DNA of 18,912 bases, taken from contig JAXLWB010000083.1 of assembly GCA_046328715.1 (NCBI GenBank), positions 1-18,912 of the forward strand, in the 5' to 3' direction. This document shows positions 1 through 5,816 of this stretch, one piece after another. Below the pieces are notes generated by a model that did no database searches, was not told the origin of the DNA, and saw only the letters and a list, made by a program, of their open reading frames with translations. The first letter of the stretch is position 1, and every line of letters starts with the position of its first letter. The position numbers and the translations under genes were made by a program. This DNA is from JAXLWB01 sp046328715 (GTDB taxonomy: Bacteria; Chloroflexota; Anaerolineae; Caldilineales; Caldilineaceae).

Positions 1-513
1 ACTCCAAGCATAGTAGACGACCTGCCAAATCTCCTCATCGCTCAGGCGATTGCCCCAGGGCGGCATCAAGTTTTGAATACGCCCATACTTGACGATGTGG
101 AAATATTCCGCCGGGCTTTTGTCCATGATCGTCGCCGGATCGGAAAATTTGGGTGGGGGAGCAGACAGATTGGCAACGGTCGGTCCGTCACTGTTGCCTG
201 TTTCGCCATGACAAGGTGCGCAATTCTGCGCATAGCTAGATGTGGCTAACACCGTGAGTGGCAGCATGCCTTGGGGGGTAGGAATCGCAGCCGGATCGAA
301 GGGCGGAGGCGTTGGCAGCGACTGAGATTGATCTTGTGCCCACGCTTGATGCACAGTCAACCCTGTCATTGCTACTGCAATAAAAAGAGCGCAAAGCAGG
401 AAGAAACTCCCTTGCGCTCTTCGCACACTTTCGATAGATCGCACATCCTCAGCAGGTATGACAACGGGCTTCTGAGAACGTGTGCCATACAAAAGTTGTG
501 ATCTTCTAAACAT
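1..513 (-). CDS. c-type cytochrome, partial (C-terminus beyond base 1)
   Basis: The minus strand is open from an ATG at 513-511 to the window edge, giving 171 codons with no stop. The protein begins MFRRSQLLYG, has one hydrophobic segment at about residues 34-53 (FFLLCALFIAVAMTGL) ending near AWAQ, then a Pro/Thr-rich spacer, then a covalent haem motif CAPCHG (bases 205-222). About 60 residues later MPPWG supplies the likely axial Met, followed by LSDEEIWQVVYYAW, the usual last helix of class I cytochrome c. It is therefore an exported, probably membrane-anchored electron carrier acting outside the cytoplasmic membrane. It lies 97 bp downstream of ccmE, a haem-delivery gene for exactly this protein type. 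No clear Shine-Dalgarno precedes 513; an ATG at 369 is in frame but would discard most of the membrane segment. The reductase or oxidase partner is not visible. Confidence 0.88.
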   Translation of the reverse strand, partial: MFRRSQLLYGTRSQKPVVIPAEDVRSIESVRRAQGSFFLLCALFIAVAMTGLTVHQAWAQDQSQSLPTPPPFDPAAIPTPQGMLPLTVLATSSYAQNCAPCHGETGNSDGPTVANLSAPPPKFSDPATIMDKSPAEYFHIVKYGRIQNLMPPWGNRLSDEEIWQVVYYAWS

Positions 514-549
514 GAGTACACAGATTCTATACTTGCGAGCCTCGCTGCG

Positions 550-575
550 TAACATTTTTATACTGAAAAATGTTA
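550..575 (-). repeat. Intercistronic hairpin between ccmE and the cytochrome gene
   Basis: TAACATTTTT at 550-559 pairs perfectly with AAAAATGTTA at 566-575 across a six-base loop; G-U and C-G pairs at 549/576 and 548/577 extend it. It sits 35 bp after the ccmE stop and about 37 bp before the cytochrome start. The stem is AT-rich without a following T-tract, so a processing or attenuation element is as likely as a terminator. Confidence 0.5.
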
Positions 576-610
576 TGTAGTGCAGAACAACAGTATACAA
601 CCAAGCTATG

Positions 611-1096
611 CTAGTGGGTGGCCTTGGCGAAAACTTCAGTTGGCTGCTCTTCATAGCGACTTGGACACTTCAGCAACAAAGTATCAGCCTGGAAAGTCCC
701 ATCCGCCAATAGTTCGCCTTCCACAATTGCAGACGCAGCGCGCTGAAAATTATCGGGGCGCGGGCCGTAAAAGACGATCGGCAACTGTTTGGTGCTGCCT
801 TCATCGCTAATGGCGAACTTAAGCGTGATCTCCTTCGCATTCCAATCTTCCGTGCCTGCTACAACATTGCCGTTCACACGCACACGTTGTCCCTGCATGG
901 TGGGGGCAGCAAGCAACTCGTTGACAGTCATGAAGTAGGCACCCGTTGTTGTCGTGGCGCGCACCATTTGAAATACAAGAAATGAAACAAAGGCCAGCAA
1001 CAACACTCCACCCACAATAAAACGAACATTATATTGAGTTGCTTTTTTCTCGCCCAAGCGGAGTGGAATTGGGCTTGATTGAATATCCTGCGCCAT
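611..1096 (-). CDS. ccmE: Cytochrome c maturation haem chaperone CcmE, Cys-type (CXXXY)
   Basis: This 161-residue protein has the CcmE plan: a short N-terminus, one membrane anchor at about residues 25-43, then an OB-fold domain exposed outside the membrane (TVNELLAAPTMQGQRVRVNGNVV, later IVFYGPRPDNF and IVEGELLADGTFQADTLLLKCPSRYEEQ). CcmE accepts haem from CcmABCD and passes it to apocytochrome through CcmF/CcmH. The usual haem-attaching His of HXXXY is replaced by Cys144 in CPSRY, the CXXXY form known from archaea, Desulfovibrio and some other bacteria. The start at 1096 is preferred over an in-frame ATG at 1132 because GAGGAG lies seven bases before it. A putative promoter and several palindromes lie upstream, and a c-type cytochrome lies downstream. 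Family assignment is secure; the haem-bond chemistry is inferred from the residue. Confidence 0.93.
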   Translation of the reverse strand: MAQDIQSSPIPLRLGEKKATQYNVRFIVGGVLLLAFVSFLVFQMVRATTTTGAYFMTVNELLAAPTMQGQRVRVNGNVVAGTEDWNAKEITLKFAISDEGSTKQLPIVFYGPRPDNFQRAASAIVEGELLADGTFQADTLLLKCPSRYEEQPTEVFAKATH

Positions 1097-1142
1097 GACA
1101 ATGCTCCTCGATTCTGGAAGGACGTACGTCAATCGCTAAAAA

Positions 1143-1172
1143 TCTATAAGTTTGGTAAATTCTGTACGGCAA
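1143..1172 (-). promoter_or_regulatory. Putative sigma-70-type promoter of ccmE
   Basis: On the minus strand TTGCCG (1172-1167) and TATAGA (1148-1143) are separated by 18 bp and lie about 50 bp upstream of the ccmE ATG. Each box matches consensus at four of six positions. The -35 box lies inside the palindrome at 1163-1179, as an operator would. Confidence 0.35.
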
Positions 1173-1179
1173 GCGTACA
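1163..1179. promoter_or_regulatory. Palindrome over the ccmE -35 box, possible operator
   Basis: TGTACG and CGTACA flank a five-base centre (GCAAG) in a perfect 6+6 dyad. A second palindrome with the same CGTAC core, GACGTACGTC, is at 1121-1130, between the promoter and the ribosome binding site. Two related dyads bracketing a promoter suggest a dimeric regulator; none is identified in the window. Confidence 0.35.
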
Positions 1180-1239
1180 AGTCCTGTCTGCTAGGATTGT
1201 GGAGAGAATTATACCACAGAACCTATGCTGGAATCATGA

Positions 1240-1256
1240 AAATCCTGTCAGGATTT
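1240..1256. repeat. Short palindrome AAATCCTG-T-CAGGATTT
   Basis: A perfect 8+8 dyad with a single central base lies about 145 bp upstream of ccmE. It is too tight for an RNA loop, so a protein-binding site or a dispersed genomic repeat is more likely. Confidence 0.4.
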
Positions 1257-1299
1257 CACCTAACCACTTGTCCAGGTAATTCCGCCAATTTGCTGATTC

Positions 1300-1341
1300 T
1301 TACACTTATCTACGTTGAGTAGATAGACATTATATGTGTAA
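1300..1341. repeat. Nested inverted repeat
   Basis: TTACAC at 1300-1305 pairs with GTGTAA at 1336-1341, and inside it TATCTAC at 1307-1313 pairs with GTAGATA at 1319-1325 around a five-base loop. The right side has nine unpaired bases more than the left. The DNA is AT-rich and lies midway between ccmE and the DUF952 gene. Confidence 0.45.
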
Positions 1342-1412
1342 ATTTTCACAAAATCAACCAAAAATGGTAAGAAGTAGATGAGTAAGATCTGCTAGAGATA
1401 AACGCTACCACA

Positions 1413-1448
1413 GGTAACATTCGGGTATCTATACTGGCGGTTGTTACC
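1413..1448. repeat. Hairpin 1 of three after the DUF952 gene
   Basis: GGTAACA at 1413-1419 is matched by TGTTACC at 1442-1448, a perfect 7-bp dyad with a 22-base centre. It is separated from the next hairpin by only two bases. Confidence 0.4.
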
Positions 1449-1450
1449 AA

Positions 1451-1480
1451 GTACCACTTTTTGCAGTATAAAAGTAGTAC
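1451..1480. repeat. Hairpin 2 of three after the DUF952 gene
   Basis: GTACCACTTTT at 1451-1461 pairs with AAAAGTAGTAC at 1470-1480 with one mismatched position and an eight-base loop. Confidence 0.5.
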
Positions 1481-1495
1481 TTATAGAGATGACAC

Positions 1496-1552
1496 TTAAA
1501 CATTGCACAATCTCCAAGGGTTGGGTTCTAAGGCAGATTGTGCAATGTTTAA
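1496..1552. repeat. Hairpin 3: perfect 18-bp inverted repeat
   Basis: The arms 1496-1513 and 1535-1552 are perfectly complementary over 18 bp (left arm ends CATTGCACAATCT, right arm starts AGATTGTGCAATG), with a 21-base loop. ACAC/GTGT outside the arms can extend it after a three-base bulge. It lies 36 bp past the DUF952 stop. No T-tract follows on the minus strand, so it could block or process the mRNA end rather than act as a classic terminator, or be a remnant of a small palindromic element. Confidence 0.65.
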
Positions 1553-1587
1553 ATAGTGTGTTTATTAGGGCAGAGCATGCACATAAA

Positions 1588-1938
1588 TCACGAAAAGGGG
1601 AAGCGACCCTGAACCGGCAATTGAAAGATGCCATCGGCTTGGCGAGGAAAGGCGACGATATCGACGATGGCATCTAAATTAAGTGGGCCATAGATATGGG
1701 GGAAGACATGGCCATGATTTTCCTCCCAACGAACATCGGCGGCGACGAGTTGCTCATCAATACACAGAATCAACCACGCTCCTGGCCGACTTGCATACCA
1801 AGTGTTTGCCACAATCAACAAGCGATCTGCCTCGCCAGTGCAATGGATAAATCCCTCTGTCGCTAAGGTATCTCCAGAATAGGGTTGGTCGCTTAACTGT
1901 TGCTGCCAAACGGCCGCAGGTACCATGTGAAAGATCAT
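1588..1938 (-). CDS. DUF952 family protein
   Basis: The 116-residue protein matches the compact DUF952 family along its whole length: it starts IFHMVPAAVW, has EGFIHCTG at residues 28-35, and the strongly conserved block WEENHGHVFPHIYGPLNLDA at residues 71-90, followed by FPRQADGIFQLP. The biochemical role of this family is unknown to me; it is cytoplasmic, with no signal or membrane segment. Its ATG overlaps the stop of the preceding MBL-fold gene in an ATGA arrangement (1935-1938), so the two are almost certainly translated as a coupled pair. Three hairpins follow the stop codon. Family membership is secure; function is open. Confidence 0.88.
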   Translation of the reverse strand: MIFHMVPAAVWQQQLSDQPYSGDTLATEGFIHCTGEADRLLIVANTWYASRPGAWLILCIDEQLVAADVRWEENHGHVFPHIYGPLNLDAIVDIVAFPRQADGIFQLPVQGRFPFS

Positions 1939-2639
1939 TCTAGCGCAATTCCATTTCCGGCATGTAGGCCAACAAAGGGGTTGTGCTGGCGTTCAAAACC
2001 AATGGTCGTAGCCGGGCCATGGCCTGGATAGACATCGTAATCATCCTCTAACGTCAGGAGTTGTTCACGAATACTGCGCAACAGCGTTGGGCCATCGGCC
2101 AAGGGTAGATCGTAGCGGCCAATACTGCCTTGAAAAAGTGTATCACCGCCAAAAACCTGACGACCTGCATGGTGGACAAAGACCACATGGCCAGGTGCGT
2201 GGCCGGGTGTAAAACGAACCTCAAGTTGCTCATTCCCTACTGGGATGATTTGACCATGTTCCAAGAATTCATCGGGATCGTCAATCGGATCGGTTTCGGT
2301 ATCCAACCACAGACGTACACGTTGTGGCACGTCTCGCAGAATCGGCAGATCAGCCTCGTGCAAACAGAAGGGAATCGCCAGTGTATTGCGAATTGAATTT
2401 ACAGCCATGACATGGTCAAAATGGGCATGGGTATTGATGATCCGCTCCAGTGTTAGATTATTGTCACGGACGACTTTCAAGATCGCCCGAGCATTATCGC
2501 CTGGATCAATCACAACAGCCTTGCGTGTCTGTCCGCAAGCGAAGAGATAACAGTTCTCTTGTAACAACCCTACGGTCAACCCCTTGACAATTGCCTCAGT
2601 TGACTGTTCAACGCTCGTTGTCGGCTTTTGACTTGCCAT
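1935..2639 (-). CDS. MBL-fold metallohydrolase, glyoxalase II-like
   Basis: This 234-residue protein carries the full metal-binding set of the metallo-beta-lactamase fold: THAHFDH (residues 70-76), GHAPGH (146-151), GGDTLF with Asp166, and PGHG with His207. The segment GGDTLFQGSIGRYDLP and the C-terminal GFERQHNPF are typical of the YcbL/hydroxyacylglutathione hydrolase-like branch, which hydrolyses thioesters in the cytoplasm; the true substrate cannot be read from sequence. An extra 20 residues precede the usual start of the fold. GAGG lies four bases before the ATG. It is followed by a coupled DUF952 gene and preceded, 113 bp upstream, by an HxlR-type regulator, which makes a detoxification or redox-linked role conceivable. 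Confidence 0.9.
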   Translation of the reverse strand: MASQKPTTSVEQSTEAIVKGLTVGLLQENCYLFACGQTRKAVVIDPGDNARAILKVVRDNNLTLERIINTHAHFDHVMAVNSIRNTLAIPFCLHEADLPILRDVPQRVRLWLDTETDPIDDPDEFLEHGQIIPVGNEQLEVRFTPGHAPGHVVFVHHAGRQVFGGDTLFQGSIGRYDLPLADGPTLLRSIREQLLTLEDDYDVYPGHGPATTIGFERQHNPFVGLHAGNGIALE

Positions 2640-2665
2640 AGCACCTCAGAAAAAGTGAGCGGTAG

Positions 2666-2711
2666 ACAGCAAATCAGTTTCTGTGAGCCCATGATCCGAC
2701 TGATTTACTGT
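2666..2711. repeat. Inverted repeat between the HxlR and MBL-fold genes
   Basis: ACAGCAAATCAGT at 2666-2678 faces ACTGATTTACTGT at 2699-2711: 12 of 13 positions pair, with a 20-base loop. It lies 42 bp after the HxlR-type stop and 27 bp before the MBL gene start. There is no T-tract, so attenuation, processing or an operator for the downstream pair are all possible. Confidence 0.45.
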
Positions 2712-2752
2712 TTCCCTTGTCCACTTCGCTTCAATTTTCGACTGCGCATCGA

Positions 2753-3199
2753 CTAAGCAACATGCGCATGTTCAGCATTTAGTTGACGGCGCTCAACCAC
2801 ATCAACGTTGCAGAGCCAATATTGGCTCCAATTGGTTAACTCACGAATGACACCGCTCAACTGCTCGCCCATTGGTGTCAATCGATATTCAACATGGGGC
2901 GGGATCGAGCTGATCTGAATGCGCTCGACCATACCTTCTTCCTCCAGCATTTTGAGGCGGCTGCTCAAGGTGCTGGGATTCACGCCACCCAGCGCTTCCT
3001 GCAGTTCACAAAAACGGCGCGTATCACTACCCATTAATGAATAAACGATCTGCAACGTCCATTTTTGCCCAACGATGCGCGAAGCTTCTTCTACCGGACA
3101 AAGTTCGGCTGGCAGGAGAGGATTGACACTACAGCCACACTCTTCTTCCACCACGGGTGTATCTTCCAGCTTACGATGCTGGATCGGTCCTTGATTCAT
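2753..3199 (-). CDS. HxlR-family winged-helix transcriptional regulator
   Basis: The protein (148 residues from the chosen start) has the HxlR winged-helix signature: CPVEEASRIVGQKWTLQIVYSL at residues 34-55, FCELQEALGGVNPSTLSSRL at 63-82, then LEEEGMVERI and the wing EYRLTPMGEQL. HxlR proteins bind DNA as dimers and often sense aldehydes, quinones or redox state through the Cys at the position of Cys34; two further Cys form a CGC pair at residues 21-23, giving extra thiols that could serve as sensors. The start at 3199 is chosen because GGAGG lies five bases before it; an in-frame ATG at 3250 falls upstream of the leader hairpin. A strong promoter and a perfect dyad precede it, so autoregulation is likely. 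Targets probably include the MBL/DUF952 pair downstream. Confidence 0.88.
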   Translation of the reverse strand: MNQGPIQHRKLEDTPVVEEECGCSVNPLLPAELCPVEEASRIVGQKWTLQIVYSLMGSDTRRFCELQEALGGVNPSTLSSRLKMLEEEGMVERIQISSIPPHVEYRLTPMGEQLSGVIRELTNWSQYWLCNVDVVERRQLNAEHAHVA

Positions 3200-3214
3200 A
3201 AAAACCTCCGCAGA

Positions 3215-3236
3215 TCTGATGCCTCTTTGCATCAGA
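3215..3236 (-). promoter_or_regulatory. Perfect leader hairpin just upstream of the HxlR ribosome binding site
   Basis: TCTGATGC at 3215-3222 pairs with GCATCAGA at 3229-3236 over a six-base loop, about five bases before the CGGAGG of the HxlR gene. As DNA it is an 8+6+8 dyad suitable for a winged-helix dimer; as RNA it could affect ribosome access. Confidence 0.5.
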
Positions 3237-3271
3237 CCACATTTCCGCACAAACTGACATTTTCCTATCTT

Positions 3272-3300
3272 ATGCTATAACAAACATAGTGCTCTGTCAA
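3272..3300 (-). promoter_or_regulatory. Putative promoter of the HxlR-type gene
   Basis: A consensus -35 box TTGACA occurs at 3300-3295. With a 17-bp spacer the -10 would be TAGCAT (3277-3272); with 15 bp it would be TATAGC. The -35 is perfect, the -10 is weak, as expected of a regulated promoter. Confidence 0.5.
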
Positions 3301-3345
3301 CCGTATTACGAAATTGGAAAATGTTTCTGTTTTGAGGCGAGTAAC

Positions 3346-3402
3346 AGAACCCCGCACGTCAGTAAGGGGGAGCTTTGGCCCCTTACTGACGTGCGGGGTT
3401 CT
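3346..3402. repeat. 24-bp perfect palindromic element (REP-like)
   Basis: Arms 3346-3369 and 3379-3402 are perfectly complementary over 24 bp, GC-rich, with a nine-base loop. It lies 10 bp past the glycosyltransferase stop and upstream of the HxlR promoter. No T-tract follows on either strand, which argues against a simple intrinsic terminator. Because of the symmetry both strands encode almost the same peptide (PHVSKG...PLTDVRGS). From memory, unverified, that peptide recurs in short hypothetical proteins of several phyla, as a dispersed repeat would produce. Confidence 0.7.
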
Positions 3403-3412
3403 AACATGTGGC

Positions 3413-5812
3413 TTAGGGCAAGGTGGCGAGTTGCAACCTATTTTCACCTACAGTCAGTGAAGGTCGCTGCTGGGTGCCATCAAAGGGAATTTCAAACTCG
3501 CCGCGTACAAACTCGCCTGCCTGCCAGTTGGCAGTTGGATAGCTTCCGCCAGCCAGCGGTGACTGGACCGACTGGCTACCGAGCGTCAGGGTGAAGAGTT
3601 GATCACCTTGCCAGTCAGCGGGAAGTGGCGCGGCGGCCTGCCAGTACAGCGTAATATGAACAACAGCACCTGGCTGGAGCGACCGAGTTGGGTCATGGGC
3701 AAAACTACGCTCATAGAGATCATACCCCGCAAGTATAACTCCGCTCGGAAAGCGATGGTTGAGGCGATGTTGAATGGGGATAATCTCGACCGGAATTGGC
3801 TTGACAGGGCGGCTCACTTTGACGGTGCCCAAATCGGCAAAATCGCCAGTTGCAGTTGGCAGCCGTTGACCAGATGCAGCGTCGTAAAGTGCCACGATTA
3901 ACCGGTAACTTCCCGGCGGCACCCCGAGGGGTACAACCAAGCCGTGATTATCAGAAATTGTCGTGGATACAGGCCAGTCAATCGTCGGCAACGAACCGCC
4001 ACCAGGCTCATTATCCTGTTGGGCAATCAGTTGACCACGTGGGTCCAGCAACTGCAACGTGACTTTGTAGCGAGTGGCAAGCGGTTGGGTTGTTCGCCAA
4101 CGCAACCCCAGTATGGCAGCACTTCCTGCATAGACTTGCTGTTGTGCCACCGACTGACAAAGCTGCTCAAGTTCAATTGCGTCACCGAAGCTACGCTTTG
4201 GTGTCAAAGATCGACATTCGAGTTGCGAAGGTAGGGCATAGGTGACAAAACGCAGATTGCCTTGCCAGTGGTCAAGCCCTTTGAAGGCATTGGTGTCCAG
4301 CCAACGTTCGACAATCTGGTTGGGATCGGCTTCATCTGTCGCCCAGAAGAGGGCAAAGATCTGTCGGCGATCCTGCGTGGCGGTTTCCAGTGTTTGAATG
4401 GTTTGTGTTTCATCAGGCGGTCGTTGCTGGGGCAGGGCGAGCAGCGGAAGGGCGGGATCATAATAGCGCCATACATCCGCCTGTCCAGGGGCGTCTAGCA
4501 AGACAAGGTCATGCGTTGGATCACCCATCGCCGCTATGTAGCGAGCAACCCCTTGATAGTTGTCGCGTGCAGTCGGGCTGTTGTAATAGGTACGCAACGC
4601 TTGGATGTCAAACAATCCAATGATCAGCAACCCAAACATGGGTAACATGAGCATTCCCAAGCTACGCCAACGTAACCCTGACCATGGTTGGTCGCTAATC
4701 AGCGCAGCCGCCACGAGTAGACACCAAGCGGGCGAGGCTGCCAACAGGAATTTGAGATAGGCGTCGCGAATCAATCCTGCACCGACCATCAACCCGATCG
4801 GCAACAGCCACCAAAACACTAACAGCCAAACCTGCCTCACTTGACGCATGCGCCACAAGGCAACCAGAGGCAGCAATAATGCCAAAACAAGTACAATGCT
4901 GCTTAGGCTGGCACGGATCGATACTGGTCCCACCAGCAACGTCTTTGCAATCACAGTCAATCCGGATAGGAAAGAAACCGGTTGTCCGCCACCAGGCCAG
5001 GCAAAAACTCGCGTTATGGCAGTCGGTAACCAGGGCAGATAAGCCAGCATTACCAAGAGGTTCAGGAGTGGAAAGAGGGAAAAGATTGCGGATTGCAGGT
5101 TCGACTTGGCTAGAGATGAAACGATAGTTTGATGCTGAAAACGTCGGGATCCTATCCCGATTAGCCAGTAGCATCCAGCGGCTAGGAGTACGATAGGGAA
5201 ACTGTAGTGGGTCCACAGTCCAGCAGCGGCACAGAGGAAATACGAGATCGCAGGAGCCCAGGTACTTCTCCTTGTCTCGTCCGACCTGTGGTCGGCGTCT
5301 CCTTGTCTCTCACTTCTACCTTCCAAGGCCAACATCGCCCACATCAGGCCAGCACTTTCCAGCGCAAGTAACATGTACATACGCGCTTCTTGGCTGTAGT
5401 AAATCTGAAAGGGATGGATGGCAGCCAACAAGGCGGCAAACGTGGCCACTTTTCTATTACTGAGTTGCAGACCGATCTGATAGATAAGCCAGACCAAGAT
5501 CACACCTGCAACAGCCGAAAAGCTGCGCATGGCGAGTGCGCTGTTGCCAAAGAGCATGCTCCACAATTTGAGGAGCCAGTAATAGCCAGGTGGATGGATA
5601 TCAGCCGCAGAGTCGATGGCAATCTGCGCCAAGGAGCGTTGGATCAGGGCCCAGGTATTGCCTTCATCACTCCAGAGGCTGGAGGCGGTGAGAGCGGAGA
5701 AGCGGAGGAAGGCAGCGAGAAGACATAGAAGAAGACAAGGAGAGGGGGAGACAAGGAGCGCATAGACACGCTGTCTCCCCCTCTTCTTGTCTTCCCCTCT
5801 TCTTGTCTCCAT
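3413..5812 (-). CDS. GT39/PMT-like membrane glycosyltransferase with C-terminal soluble domain
   Basis: The 799-residue protein starts with a basic tail, then about ten hydrophobic segments up to residue ~405, then a ~390-residue soluble region. The GT-C fold hallmarks are SLWSDEG in the first outer loop (residues 45-51, acidic catalytic pair), IHPPGYYWLLKLW (72-84) and YYSQEARMYMLL (138-149). Such enzymes transfer a sugar from a polyprenyl-phosphate donor at the outer face of the membrane; the acceptor is unknown. The C-terminal part contains two beta-rich repeats (around RWRTTQPLATRYKVTLQLLD and GAVVHITLYWQAAAPLPADW), common in Chloroflexota relatives. ATG 5812 is preferred to 5833 because AGAGG lies seven bases before it; it begins 4 bp past the stop of the hydrolase gene. 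The first ~15 residues and the linker SERQGDADHRSDETRRS are encoded by GA-rich repeats. Confidence 0.85.
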   Translation of the reverse strand: METRRGEDKKRGRQRVYALLVSPSPCLLLCLLAAFLRFSALTASSLWSDEGNTWALIQRSLAQIAIDSAADIHPPGYYWLLKLWSMLFGNSALAMRSFSAVAGVILVWLIYQIGLQLSNRKVATFAALLAAIHPFQIYYSQEARMYMLLALESAGLMWAMLALEGRSERQGDADHRSDETRRSTWAPAISYFLCAAAGLWTHYSFPIVLLAAGCYWLIGIGSRRFQHQTIVSSLAKSNLQSAIFSLFPLLNLLVMLAYLPWLPTAITRVFAWPGGGQPVSFLSGLTVIAKTLLVGPVSIRASLSSIVLVLALLLPLVALWRMRQVRQVWLLVFWWLLPIGLMVGAGLIRDAYLKFLLAASPAWCLLVAAALISDQPWSGLRWRSLGMLMLPMFGLLIIGLFDIQALRTYYNSPTARDNYQGVARYIAAMGDPTHDLVLLDAPGQADVWRYYDPALPLLALPQQRPPDETQTIQTLETATQDRRQIFALFWATDEADPNQIVERWLDTNAFKGLDHWQGNLRFVTYALPSQLECRSLTPKRSFGDAIELEQLCQSVAQQQVYAGSAAILGLRWRTTQPLATRYKVTLQLLDPRGQLIAQQDNEPGGGSLPTIDWPVSTTISDNHGLVVPLGVPPGSYRLIVALYDAASGQRLPTATGDFADLGTVKVSRPVKPIPVEIIPIQHRLNHRFPSGVILAGYDLYERSFAHDPTRSLQPGAVVHITLYWQAAAPLPADWQGDQLFTLTLGSQSVQSPLAGGSYPTANWQAGEFVRGEFEIPFDGTQQRPSLTVGENRLQLATLP
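5267..5309. repeat. GA/CT-rich direct repeat inside the glycosyltransferase gene
   Basis: TCTCCTTGTCTC occurs at 5267-5278 and again at 5298-5309; between them CCGAC/GTCGG (5281-5295) forms a small dyad. On the coding strand this is GAGACAAGGAGA, translated as a hydrophilic Arg/Asp/Ser stretch between membrane segments. The same word family appears at the gene's 5' end. Confidence 0.6.
5731..5812. repeat. GA-rich inverted/tandem repeat forming the glycosyltransferase N-terminus
   Basis: Positions 5731-5753 and 5772-5794 are inverted copies of 23 bp with one mismatch, around an 18-base centre. On the coding strand, units such as GAGACAAGAAGAGGG follow one another from the start codon (5812) and encode METRRGEDKKRGRQR. 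Repeat and reading frame coincide, so the protein's start appears to be made from repeat DNA. Confidence 0.6.
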
Positions 5813-5816
5813 TTCA

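Larger units (their letters stand above)
1097..1587. other. 491-bp gene-free stretch with promoter and many inverted repeats
   Basis: No convincing protein is encoded here; the short open frames on both strands run through hairpins and lack any recognisable family. The stretch holds, from low to high coordinates, a probable ccmE promoter (1143-1172) with palindromes at 1121-1130 (GACGTACGTC), 1163-1179 and 1240-1256, then a nested dyad at 1300-1341 and three consecutive hairpins at 1413-1448, 1451-1480 and 1496-1552 that follow the DUF952 gene. Confidence 0.7.

Noticed and set aside
1392..1677. Frames of 93 (minus) and 78 (plus) codons after the DUF952 gene
   Set aside because: They cross hairpins and overlap the DUF952 3' end out of frame; no motif or ribosome binding site.
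3346..3402. Rho-independent terminator of the glycosyltransferase gene
   Set aside because: The stem is strong but no T-tract follows on either strand; it may still stop transcription, but a REP-like repeat fits better.
3265..3594. Short frames on both strands containing PHVSKG and LTDVRGS
   Set aside because: Both run through the 24-bp palindrome and share its peptide by symmetry; they are repeat translations, not genes.
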